From NCBI GenBank assembly GCA_900552075.1, contig URYL01000008.1, positions 1 through 64,000 of the forward strand: a DNA stretch of 64,000 nucleotides. Reading direction: 5' to 3'. Positions 7,133 to 15,232 of this stretch are shown here, piece after piece. The first letter of the stretch is position 1. Each line of letters starts with the position of its first letter. Origin of the DNA: an uncultured Bacteroides sp. GTDB lineage: Bacteria; Bacteroidota; Bacteroidia; Bacteroidales; Bacteroidaceae. The translations under genes and the position numbers were made by a program. Below the pieces are notes generated by a model that worked only from the letters and a program-made list of their open reading frames with translations, was not told the origin of the DNA and made no database searches.

Positions 7133-8086
7133 TTAATGATTCAATGTACCTGTGTTCAACACCGGCTGGGCAGCCTCATCCGCACAGAGTACCACAAGCA
7201 AATTGCTTACCATAGCGGCTTTCTTTTCTTCGTCCAACTCCACAATCTCCTCTTTCGACAATTTGTCCAGTGCCATGTGAACCATTGAAACGGCTCCTTC
7301 TACGATTTTCTCACGGGCACTGATGATGGCCGAAGCCTGCTGGCGCCGAAGCATGACCGCTGCAATTTCCGGAGCGTAAGCCAGATAATTGATACGAGCC
7401 TCCACCACTTCCATACCGGCCATTGCCAGACGCTCATTCAGCTTTTGTTCCAGCTGCTCATTGATTTCCTCACCTCCCGAACGGAGTGTCAATTCATTCA
7501 CATTCGATTCATTGTCATCATAGGCGTACTGTCCGGCCACCTGACGCAAAGCCGCATCACTCTGTATCTTGACAAAGTTCTCAAACGCATTCATGCGGCT
7601 GGCCACTGCATTCACCGCATTGGCCGACTTACCATCTCCCGTGCTGGCCATAGTCTGTGCATCAATCTCAAACATGGCTTTGTAGGTATCTTTCAGCCGC
7701 CACACCAATACCAACCCTATCAGAATGGGATTGCCTATTTTGTCATTCACCTTTATAGGCTCCACATCCAGATTACGCGCACGAAGTGACAGTTTCTTTT
7801 TATCCATAAACGGATTTACCCAAAAGAATCCCGTTTCTTTGAATGTGCCTTTATATTTGCCAAAGAAAACCATGGCACGTGCTTCATTAGGTTCCAACTG
7901 CATATAGCCGCAGTTTAAAATAATCCACAATAGCACCATCACTCCTCCCAATATATAAAAGAGAGTTTCTCCTACAGTAAAACACCATACCGTTATTCCG
8001 GCCCATACAAACAAGAACAAGAAAAGAGCTAAAAAGCCATTCATTTTAAAGCCACTGAATTTCATTTCCTTCGTTTCCATACCCAT
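7133..8086 (-). CDS. SPFH/Band-7 domain membrane protein
   Basis: A 317-residue protein of the stomatin/prohibitin/flotillin superfamily. Residues about 14-58 form two hydrophobic segments. An SPFH domain follows, with LEPNEARAMVFFGKYKG and then the ARNLDVEPIKVNDKIGNPI strand region. The C-terminal third has helices rich in Ala, Glu and Arg (EQKLNERLAMAGMEVVEARINYLAYAPEIAAVM), as in SPFH proteins that oligomerise into membrane rings. Members act as scaffolds at the inner membrane, often with a protease or transporter. Here the partners may be the two small genes downstream. The start is the first of two ATGs (at 8086 and 8080). Confidence 0.85.
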   Translation of the reverse strand: MGMETKEMKFSGFKMNGFLALFLFLFVWAGITVWCFTVGETLFYILGGVMVLLWIILNCGYMQLEPNEARAMVFFGKYKGTFKETGFFWVNPFMDKKKLSLRARNLDVEPIKVNDKIGNPILIGLVLVWRLKDTYKAMFEIDAQTMASTGDGKSANAVNAVASRMNAFENFVKIQSDAALRQVAGQYAYDDNESNVNELTLRSGGEEINEQLEQKLNERLAMAGMEVVEARINYLAYAPEIAAVMLRRQQASAIISAREKIVEGAVSMVHMALDKLSKEEIVELDEEKKAAMVSNLLVVLCADEAAQPVLNTGTLNH

Positions 8087-8212
8087 TAGATTTATATGAT
8101 ATTATTTTGATATCACGAATATATTAATTAGGGAATCAAAATCCAAGTGCTGGAGCCTTCTATTTCTATCCTTAACAATTTATAACCGTGAATATTGGCT
8201 CATCCAAATATG

Positions 8213-8244
8213 ATAAGAGGCCATCTAAAAAGATGGCCTCTTAT
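8213..8244 (-). terminator. Hairpin after the sugar transporter gene
   Basis: A perfect 13-bp stem (8213-8225 with 8232-8244) with a 6-nt loop lies just past the stop codon of the transporter. The T-tract on the minus strand is weak. Confidence 0.6.
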
Positions 8245-8246
8245 TC

Positions 8247-9452
8247 TCACTTACGTATCTTACAACCGTACATTCCATAATATAAAATAAACAAGAAACA
8301 GGGTAAGCACAACCAGTATGCCTGTTGTGGGCCACATGCATCTTTCAACCAACCATACACCGTCGGTATAACTGCCCCTCCGAACATGGCCATAATAAGA
8401 AGTGATGAACCTGTTTTCGTGAATCGACCGAGATCAGCAATTGCCAAAGGCCACAGTGCAGGCCACATCAGTGAACAACCCAAAGCCATTAAAGACACGA
8501 AATAGATAGATATGTCAGAAGGAGTGACAACCACAAGTACGGAACCGATAATTGCGATGATAGAGCATATCTTCAATGCGGTAGCCTGACTGATATAGCG
8601 TGGTATGAATATGATGCCACATATATATCCAATAACGATTCCTATAGGTGCGATCCATGCATAGTTGGCAGCATTTGCCAGTCCAATCGAATTGGCATAA
8701 TCAACCAGTGTACCCAACGATACAGTTTCTACACCTACATAAAGGAACAATGCTACACACCCCAACAATAAATGTGGGAACTGGAATACGGATGTTTTTC
8801 CCGAGTTATTGGATTCGTCAGCCACATTACCTGCCGGAGCATCTTCACCTTCTGCCTTTACTTCCGGCAGGGGAGCAAAGAATGCCATGACACCAAGAAT
8901 GACAAATGCCAAGATGATAATAATAAAAGGATATTCAAGGTCGGAAATGCCAATCTGGTTTACATCTTTTCCAATGAGCCATACGATGAATATGGACGGT
9001 ATAGGCCAGGCAAGCTTGTTACAAATACCCATAATGCTGATACGTTTGGCCGCACTTTCCAACGGACCAAGGATAGTGATATATGGATTTACTGAAGCCT
9101 GCAAATAAGCATTACCTGCCCCACTCACGAATGAAGCCAGAAGAAACAAAGTAAAACTGCCTCCATTTGCCGACAGAATAAAAAGATAAAACGCAACTGC
9201 AAATATAAAAAAGGATACAGACATGGTTTTCTTATATCCTATCGCCTTGATGGTAAGTCCGGCTGGATAGCCGAACAACAGAAAAGGGATAAAGGTAGCT
9301 GCAATAATCAGGTAAGAAGCGGCATTGGATATCTGCAGTGAACTTTGAAGAACAGGCACCAATAAAGAGTTAATTCCCAATGCAAAACCGATGGCAAAGA
9401 ACATTATTCCAATAAATGCCAAAGGAATCATAGTTTTGTTGTTTGAAGTCAT
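8247..9452 (-). CDS. Sugar MFS transporter, FucP family
   Basis: A 401-residue major facilitator with 12 predicted membrane segments. It begins with a FFAIGFALGINSLLVPVLQ first helix, has a GYPAGLTIKAIGYKKTM loop between helices 2 and 3, and SFVSGAGNAYLQASVNPYI in helix 4. These are features of the fucose/glucose/galactose:H+ symporter (FucP/GluP) group. It would import a hexose or related sugar across the inner membrane. A charged linker in the middle (about residues 200-220) separates the two six-helix halves. No catabolic genes are next to it, so the sugar cannot be inferred. It is monocistronic, with a hairpin after the stop. Confidence 0.85.
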   Translation of the reverse strand: MTSNNKTMIPLAFIGIMFFAIGFALGINSLLVPVLQSSLQISNAASYLIIAATFIPFLLFGYPAGLTIKAIGYKKTMSVSFFIFAVAFYLFILSANGGSFTLFLLASFVSGAGNAYLQASVNPYITILGPLESAAKRISIMGICNKLAWPIPSIFIVWLIGKDVNQIGISDLEYPFIIIILAFVILGVMAFFAPLPEVKAEGEDAPAGNVADESNNSGKTSVFQFPHLLLGCVALFLYVGVETVSLGTLVDYANSIGLANAANYAWIAPIGIVIGYICGIIFIPRYISQATALKICSIIAIIGSVLVVVTPSDISIYFVSLMALGCSLMWPALWPLAIADLGRFTKTGSSLLIMAMFGGAVIPTVYGWLKDACGPQQAYWLCLPCFLFILYYGMYGCKIRK

Positions 9453-9557
9453 TTTTCGTAAAAATTTAGGTTAAAAATACAATGTAATGTCATTCTAATA
9501 ATACAACTTTTCAATGGAGAACAAAAAAGCTAATCCGGAACTATTCCTGTTCTACCT

Positions 9558-9840
9558 TCAGTCCAAAATAAGTCCGTCCGATTCGGCGAACATCGTTGTA
9601 TAGATATGTTCCACATCTTTCGGCATCGGTCCATTGGCACCCTTAAACGTGAGCGCCAGGGGCCCGTCCTTTCGTTCCTGCATTCTCAAATCCGGATTTT
9701 TCACTTCTACGCAGAATGTATCCGACAGAATCAATATGACCTTGTATCCGGCAAAAGAAAAGTTCCCTACCGGCTCCTCAGCCTGAGCCTGGCCACAGAC
9801 AAAAGCCAAACCCTGCCCACAATAATGCTAATCTTTTCAT
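9558..9840 (-). pseudogene. Small secreted protein gene with a frameshift in its signal peptide
   Basis: The ATG at 9838-9840 opens a perfect signal-peptide start (MKRLALLWAG). In frame this runs into a stop soon after. One base removed from the TTT at 9808-9810 (minus strand) joins it to LAFVCGQAQAEEPVGNFSF and a 105-residue protein ending at 9558. The joined product has a signal peptide with an AQA-type cleavage site and a short mature part (FAGYKVILILSDTFCVEV) of no family I recognise. Without the ATG segment only a TTG at 9809 could start the gene, which would leave a poor signal. Either the gene is freshly inactivated, or the base is a sequencing error. Confidence 0.6.
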
Positions 9841-10198
9841 CCTGCTATTTATTTTAATTGTCATTTACTTACATAATGCGGTTCATCCGGTCTACCGTTT
9901 ATTACTTTGGATACTGCCCCAGAGTGGCAAACATGTCTGTTTATGATGCGTTTTCATTTTTTTCATTAGCATTTAGATTGTGCGAATATAACACATTCTC
10001 CCCCAATAGCCAAGAAAAAAATCAACGGATTAACATACAATAAGTCTCTTTCCAAAGCTCAAGACCAAAATATTTCCCTGCCAGCTGTTCATACAAATTC
10101 TGCTCAGCCAGCGCCTCTTTTCCCCACCTACACTTGCACAACGTAAGAAAAATTTCCATCTTTGTGGAAAAGCAGAAAAACTAAAATTACGTTCCTCC
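9841..10198. other. Intergenic region upstream of the response regulator
   Basis: A 358-bp gene-free stretch. Apart from the candidate promoter near 10134-10164 and the small inverted repeat TTTCCA/TGGAAA at 10153-10170, I see no structure. The short reading frames here lack signals of real genes. Confidence 0.5.
10134..10164 (+). promoter_or_regulatory. Candidate promoter of the two-component operon
   Basis: TTG at 10134-10136 and CATCTTTG at 10157-10164 are spaced by 20 nt, a near match to the Bacteroidetes -33/-7 elements. The -7 box lies inside a TTTCCA-ATCTTTG-TGGAAA-like inverted repeat, which may be an operator. Confidence 0.4.
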
Positions 10199-10837
10199 AT
10201 GAAAAACCTATACATTCTAGATGACCACCCGATTGTCACTGAAGGTCTCAGCCAGTTACTGGCAAATAATCCGCATTATCAGGTAACTACAGGGCATCAT
10301 CACTCCGAATTATACAGTTACCTAAACCATACCACTCCCGATTTGTTGATTATAGATTATGAAATCCAAGATAAAACGGCCTTGGATATTATAGCTTACC
10401 TAAGGCAAAAAACAATTCAGGTTCCTGTACTTGTGTATACCATGCACACAGAATTCTGGATTATAAAACTACTGACCAAAGCGGAAGTAGCAGGCATCGT
10501 CACGAAAAACGACAAAATAGATGAAATCGAAACAGCCATTAAACGGATATTGGAGGAACACACCAAATATTACTCTCCTACCGCACTGCACATCGTACTT
10601 TCCATTGTGGGCGACCAGTCTGCCTCCAGACAGATAAACTACACTCCCAGCCCACGTGAAAACGAAATCATTCAGATGCTCTCCTGTGGGCTTACTTCCG
10701 ACGAAATTGCCCACAAACTTAATCTCAGCAAGAATACCATCGATACGATGCGAAAAAACATCTTGTTAAAGAGTGGGGCCACCAATGTATCACATCTCAT
10801 GCGAATTGCTTTTTTAAAAGGTTGGATTACGATATGA
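10199..10837 (+). CDS. NarL/FixJ-type response regulator
   Basis: A 212-residue regulator. The receiver domain has the acidic pair Asp8-Asp9, the phospho-acceptor Asp53 (LLIIDYEI), a Thr in VYTMH and a Lys in VTKND. The C-terminal LuxR-type helix-turn-helix reads PSPRENEIIQMLSCGLTSDEIAHKLNLS, followed by KNTIDTMRKNIL. It binds DNA when phosphorylated. The partner kinase gene begins within its stop codon (ATGA overlap), so the two proteins almost certainly form one pathway. There is no adjacent target gene in the same direction; targets may lie elsewhere. Confidence 0.9.
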   Translation: MKNLYILDDHPIVTEGLSQLLANNPHYQVTTGHHHSELYSYLNHTTPDLLIIDYEIQDKTALDIIAYLRQKTIQVPVLVYTMHTEFWIIKLLTKAEVAGIVTKNDKIDEIETAIKRILEEHTKYYSPTALHIVLSIVGDQSASRQINYTPSPRENEIIQMLSCGLTSDEIAHKLNLSKNTIDTMRKNILLKSGATNVSHLMRIAFLKGWITI

Positions 10838-12906
10838 AACAAATTGTATTTTTTATATTTCTTTGCCTGACCGCACCTTTAACAGCCAGCAACCAAAACG
10901 ACAACCTGACCGACTTGCTGCAGTCATTTGGAGATAACGGTGAATATGACCGGATGGATTCTATCTACGGAGTCATCACCCGTGAAAACCGTTACAAACA
11001 AGATAAGCTTTATGCCCTGGATATCGACTTGGATTACGCCCGCTACCTCAATCAGAAAGGAGACTGTGACAAAGCATATACCCTGCTGGCTCAAACCCGG
11101 AAAAAGGCTGCCACACTGGGAAAGCACCTGTCGGACCAGTCCTCCCGTTCCCAAATACAGACAATCGAGGCACTTGCCACGTATGAAACCGCCTATGGAC
11201 AATGGCAAACCGACCACTTGGCAGAAGCCAGAAGTACAGCCACCGAAGCAATCAGTTTATTGGAGCAATTGAAAGATTCAGCCAATCTGGCCGAAGCCTA
11301 TAATCTGTCGGGAGTCATACACCGGAAACTTTTCATGTTCGACAATGCCATTTCACTATACGAAAAAGCACTGGTCATTACCGAGAACCTGAAAAACTAT
11401 AACCTGGCAGCTATCATCATATCCAACATCTCCATCCTCTACAATGAAGTAGGAAAAAACGAAGAAGCCATACAGGTTTCACGCAAAATGTTTACCTACC
11501 CTCAAACCGATACATTGACCATAGATTACCGTATTGGAGAGGTCAATCGGTTATGCAACCATGCCATCCTGCTTGCCAACAACCACCAGCCCGGCAATGC
11601 ACTGGACACCCTCCAACTGGTGAACCAAAAACTCCAGCCGGAAATGCCCGACGGGCTCAAGTTATTGGCATATACACAATATGCCCGGGTGGCAAGGGAT
11701 TTGGGCAGACCCTCACAAGCCTTACAATACTTTCAAAAAGCCATGAGCTACAAAGCCACCACACTCAATAAAGCAAACATTGCCAATTTGGAATACCTAT
11801 ACGGCTACATGCTGTTTCACGATACAGATTCTCTATCTCAGGCCCGACAGTATGTGATGAAAGCAGCCGACTTTGCCCGGCAACACCCTTCCGGACTACT
11901 TCCCAAAGTGCTCTTGACCCTTGCTGAAATAGAAGCCAAAAGACATGAAAACCAGCTATCCTACCAACTTGTACTCGAAGCTTATAAAGCCAACGAAAAT
12001 CTGAATAACCAGTATTTTCACAATCGTCTGTCTGGATTCGAAGCCGAACTGGACCTCAAGGAAAAAGACTTACAGATTGCCGGCATCAATGAAAAACGTG
12101 CGGAAGAGAAAGCAGCCTATCTGACACGTACCTATACTATCGGGGGCATACTTGTCTTAGTTATCCTGCTTCTTGTTATCCTGACTATCAGCATGCATAA
12201 AAGGAAAATCGCTTTTAACCTGAAACAGCTGAAACTGGAAAAAGACATCAAGGACAAAGAAATGCAAAGCCAGCTCCTCCTCACCGACATGCATAAGAAG
12301 ATGACAGAACAATATATCTGTGGACTGGAAGACAGCAATAACCGCATTTCCAAAGAACTGCACGACGGCGTATGCAACGACCTTTTATCCATCGAAATGC
12401 AGATACAGCAAACGGAAACTCCCTCCTTCAGTATTCAACTCAAGCAGATAAGAGAAGCCCTGCGCAATCTTTCCCACCAGCTGGCAACCCCTGTTTTCCA
12501 TAATTTCAGTTTGTATCAGGTGCTGGCACTCTACACCGACAAACTTAAATCATTGGAGAACATTCACATTGAATGCTATATAGAAGAGAATATAAAACAG
12601 ATTGCTTTCCCGCCCGAACAGACACAGGAAGTATATCGTATCTTGCAGGAGGTGGTTTCCAACCTGATAAAACATGCGGATGCCCACAATGCCTATATCA
12701 CTGTCAGCCAGGAAAACGGGCAAGTCCACATATTGATAGAGGATGATGGAAAAGGCTTCACTCCCCACCCCTTTACCAATGATTCCCCTCAAACCGGATT
12801 AGGGCTGAAAAACATCAAAGAGCGATGCTCCAAGCTGCAAGGTAATTGCGAAATAAAATCGAAAGAAGGCCACGGAACCGTTGTCCATTTCTGGTTCCCA
12901 ATATAA
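10834..12906 (+). CDS. TPR-containing sensor histidine kinase (HisKA_3 type)
   Basis: About 690 residues from the ATG at 10834, whose ATGA overlaps the stop of the regulator; a TTG at 10822 would put four extra residues before a good signal peptide. The periplasmic part (about 20-430) consists of tetratricopeptide-like helices, e.g. AEAYNLSGVIHRKLFMFDNA and AQVSRKLF-like repeats. One membrane helix follows (about 433-452), then a coiled coil, a HisKA_3 dimerisation domain with the phospho-acceptor His in ELHDGVCNDLLSIE, and a HATPase_c domain (EVVSNLIKHADAHN, DDGKGF, GLGLKNIKERC). It should sense a periplasmic or envelope signal through protein-protein contacts. Confidence 0.9.
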   Translation: MKQIVFFIFLCLTAPLTASNQNDNLTDLLQSFGDNGEYDRMDSIYGVITRENRYKQDKLYALDIDLDYARYLNQKGDCDKAYTLLAQTRKKAATLGKHLSDQSSRSQIQTIEALATYETAYGQWQTDHLAEARSTATEAISLLEQLKDSANLAEAYNLSGVIHRKLFMFDNAISLYEKALVITENLKNYNLAAIIISNISILYNEVGKNEEAIQVSRKMFTYPQTDTLTIDYRIGEVNRLCNHAILLANNHQPGNALDTLQLVNQKLQPEMPDGLKLLAYTQYARVARDLGRPSQALQYFQKAMSYKATTLNKANIANLEYLYGYMLFHDTDSLSQARQYVMKAADFARQHPSGLLPKVLLTLAEIEAKRHENQLSYQLVLEAYKANENLNNQYFHNRLSGFEAELDLKEKDLQIAGINEKRAEEKAAYLTRTYTIGGILVLVILLLVILTISMHKRKIAFNLKQLKLEKDIKDKEMQSQLLLTDMHKKMTEQYICGLEDSNNRISKELHDGVCNDLLSIEMQIQQTETPSFSIQLKQIREALRNLSHQLATPVFHNFSLYQVLALYTDKLKSLENIHIECYIEENIKQIAFPPEQTQEVYRILQEVVSNLIKHADAHNAYITVSQENGQVHILIEDDGKGFTPHPFTNDSPQTGLGLKNIKERCSKLQGNCEIKSKEGHGTVVHFWFPI

Positions 12907-12914
12907 AAACAAAA

Positions 12915-12958
12915 AAGAATCCGCATTACAACTCCCCGATATTGTAATACGGATTCTT
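12915..12958. terminator. Terminator shared by convergent genes
   Basis: A 17-bp stem with one mismatch (12915-12931 with 12942-12958) and a 10-nt loop lies between convergent genes. The minus-strand exit has a run of six T, so it fits best as the end of the DUF4878 gene, but it can also stop the kinase operon. Confidence 0.75.
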
Positions 12959-12986
12959 CATCCCTCATGGTTATAAAGTCTTGCAT

Positions 12987-13412
12987 TTATTCATCCATCA
13001 GTCTGTCAGTTCCCCAAAGCATGATTTCCCATTTGCCTTCGCTGTTCTTCACCAGAAACAAAGAAGTCTCATGTTCATCCCCTTCCATGTAAACCTCCTT
13101 AAAAGTTACTCTTGCGTAAGTCCCCGTCTTACTGAATTCTTCCTTCAGAATCTCATAACTTTTCAGCTTTTCTTTGTCATCTTGCTTGGCAGCTTGTTTT
13201 TCAATCATCTCAGCAAATTCTTTTTTTGCTTCTTCCTTTACCTGAGGATTATCATCCTCGGTGAGCTGCATCAAATCCACATACCCTTTGTAGTCCCCCG
13301 ACACCATGCAATCCAGTGCTTTCTCTACTACTGCTGAAGGAGTGTTTGAGGAACAAGCTGACAAACACAACAAAACTCCAACTACCCATAAGGACCTAAA
13401 AATTGTTTTCAT
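12987..13412 (-). CDS. DUF4878 lipoprotein
   Basis: A 141-residue lipoprotein with signal peptide and lipobox LSAC (Cys at about 20). The rest matches the DUF4878 (NTF2-like) pattern: TPSAVVEKALDCMVSGDYKGYVDLM at the N-terminus, then a charged helical segment, then a strand pair ending in EGKWEIMLWG. NTF2-like cone folds usually bind small ligands or peptides; no catalytic residues can be assigned. It should sit in the envelope. It is monocistronic. Confidence 0.8.
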   Translation of the reverse strand: MKTIFRSLWVVGVLLCLSACSSNTPSAVVEKALDCMVSGDYKGYVDLMQLTEDDNPQVKEEAKKEFAEMIEKQAAKQDDKEKLKSYEILKEEFSKTGTYARVTFKEVYMEGDEHETSLFLVKNSEGKWEIMLWGTDRLMDE

Positions 13413-13548
13413 AGTTTTTATTTTTTATTATCCACTAAAGTTCATTCCTGTAACAATTATTTTTGTCAAAAATAAGCGATTAAATCTAAAAAAGAACTCC
13501 CATAAATAACCGAATTCATATCACTATTTATTGGGATTTGGCAAAAAA

Positions 13549-13574
13549 GGGCTGAACCTTCAGTGTCCAGCCCC
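13549..13574 (-). terminator. Terminator of the tandem lipoprotein operon
   Basis: GGGCTG at 13549-13554 pairs with CAGCCC at 13568-13573. On the minus strand the hairpin is followed by six T. It lies 50 bp past the stop of the second lipoprotein. Confidence 0.75.
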
Positions 13575-13623
13575 ATAATCGAAGTTGATTTCCGTATGAA
13601 ATCAATTCGTTCATACCTTTTTC

Positions 13624-15219
13624 CTAATTGTCCCAACAAGAAAAATCTATCCATACTGTTTTAGACATAGCTACATCAGCGTCCACCGATTCATGCCCGT
13701 AACGGATACCGCAATTATAATGTACCTTTGTTTTCTGTAACCTCATGGCATCTGTCAAAGTCACACTGACCAATCCAGGCTGTGCATCTGCCACAAGCGT
13801 ATAGATGCATTGCTGACGATAAAGTTTCATACTATTATTGATATGGTCAATATAGTTCTGGCGAAGTGTCCATCCACCATTCAATACATAGTTCGGTGTC
13901 ATGGCCTGCACTGCATCTATTACGCGTTTATTTTCACTTCCTTCATACACAAATGCTTCTCCACGGTCATAAAATTCACCCGGAACAAACTGCCAGCGTT
14001 TGCCATAAAGTCCCTTTCCTGCATTTCCTTTACAGGTGACCGACATACTTTCAGTCTTATACGAGACTGAAGTAGAGGACTCTTTACCAAAAGACGCCTT
14101 AAACGCCTCCCATGGTTTATCTTCCAGCTGGGTGGGCGATACCGCAACAGAGACCTTCCAAAACGAGTTTTCAGTATAGTTTGCCCCATGTATAACCGTC
14201 TGAGGCTGATAGGTAACTTCACGGAAAATTCCTCCATCAGCATGTATGGTCACTTCGCTTGAAGCCACCTGCATCAGATTCCATAAATAGGCATATACAT
14301 CTATCCCTTTGGGAGTTGTGTAATCTTTGATAGAGGCACTAAAGCCACCCCCCGATGCGTTGGTCACACTCAACAAACAGTTATTGTTCTTACTGTATAT
14401 TTGAAAATTATAGGCCGAAATCTCCCACATATTATCAATACATACATCGCCCGGTTTTCCCTCTTTCGTGGCATAAGGATAACTTTCAAAACTATAGTCC
14501 ATATCACCCTTGTCATACGCATACAAACGATTGTAAACCTCAATCCTCTTTAAAGCTTCCTTGTCAGCCATCTGTGCATTATAGCCTGCATCTGGAACAA
14601 AATCAGCCCTGGCACCCGTTGCACTTATGGCTGAGAATGTCTGCTGTTGAAGTGAAGCCGCCGCTTTACCAATCATATTTTCCAAGGCATGAGGATCACT
14701 ATCAGGAAATATGCGATAATGCTGTACATTATCATAATTGATGGCATAATATCCTGGTTCCATATACACTCCGACTAGAGCGAGCATCGCTTCCTTCTGT
14801 TCTGGCGTATTCTCATCTGCAATAAGGTAAAAATCGCGTTTGTAATACTTCAGCAAGCGGAACAAAGAAGCTGGGTATTTACCAGATACTACATCCTTTA
14901 TATCAAGTATCACGGTAAAAAACGTATTCTCCTTCTTAATCATCTCTTCCAGTTCGTCGGGTGACATTCCATCATCATAATTTCTGATTGCTTTTCCCTT
15001 TATCTCCCAAGAAACCGGAATATTCTCAAACAAAAGCGAAGCCACATTATTCACCTTTTCTCCTACTCCCATGCAAAGCAACAATACATCTTTTTTCTCA
15101 TCAACCACTTCGTCAAGATGTTCCTTGTCACTAGGAATATTCGGCTCATCCTTGGAGCAAGATCCAACAAACAAAGCAGCCACAAGTAGCCATAAATATA
15201 ATAGAGACTTCATATTCAT
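13624..15219 (-). CDS. Surface lipoprotein, possible leukocidin-like pore protein (paralogue 2)
   Basis: A 531-residue lipoprotein (lipobox VGSC, Cys about 21, followed by SKDEP; acidic residues just after the cysteine are associated with surface export in Bacteroidetes). Residues about 40-180 look like a mixed alpha/beta domain. The C-terminal 330 residues are rich in beta strands and aromatic residues, from a RIEVYNRLYAYD start to VWIDFSCW at the end. The part with FGKESSTSVSYKTESMSV, GKRWQFVPGEFYD and LYRQQCIYTLVADA resembles the order of strands in the staphylococcal leukocidin/hemolysin family. That is a weak, visual match. It is the second gene of a pair with the paralogue upstream (13-bp gap). 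Certain: surface-type lipoprotein and paralogue pair. Uncertain: pore formation. Confidence 0.6.
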   Translation of the reverse strand: MNMKSLLYLWLLVAALFVGSCSKDEPNIPSDKEHLDEVVDEKKDVLLLCMGVGEKVNNVASLLFENIPVSWEIKGKAIRNYDDGMSPDELEEMIKKENTFFTVILDIKDVVSGKYPASLFRLLKYYKRDFYLIADENTPEQKEAMLALVGVYMEPGYYAINYDNVQHYRIFPDSDPHALENMIGKAAASLQQQTFSAISATGARADFVPDAGYNAQMADKEALKRIEVYNRLYAYDKGDMDYSFESYPYATKEGKPGDVCIDNMWEISAYNFQIYSKNNNCLLSVTNASGGGFSASIKDYTTPKGIDVYAYLWNLMQVASSEVTIHADGGIFREVTYQPQTVIHGANYTENSFWKVSVAVSPTQLEDKPWEAFKASFGKESSTSVSYKTESMSVTCKGNAGKGLYGKRWQFVPGEFYDRGEAFVYEGSENKRVIDAVQAMTPNYVLNGGWTLRQNYIDHINNSMKLYRQQCIYTLVADAQPGLVSVTLTDAMRLQKTKVHYNCGIRYGHESVDADVAMSKTVWIDFSCWDN

Positions 15220-15232
15220 AAATCATTTAATA

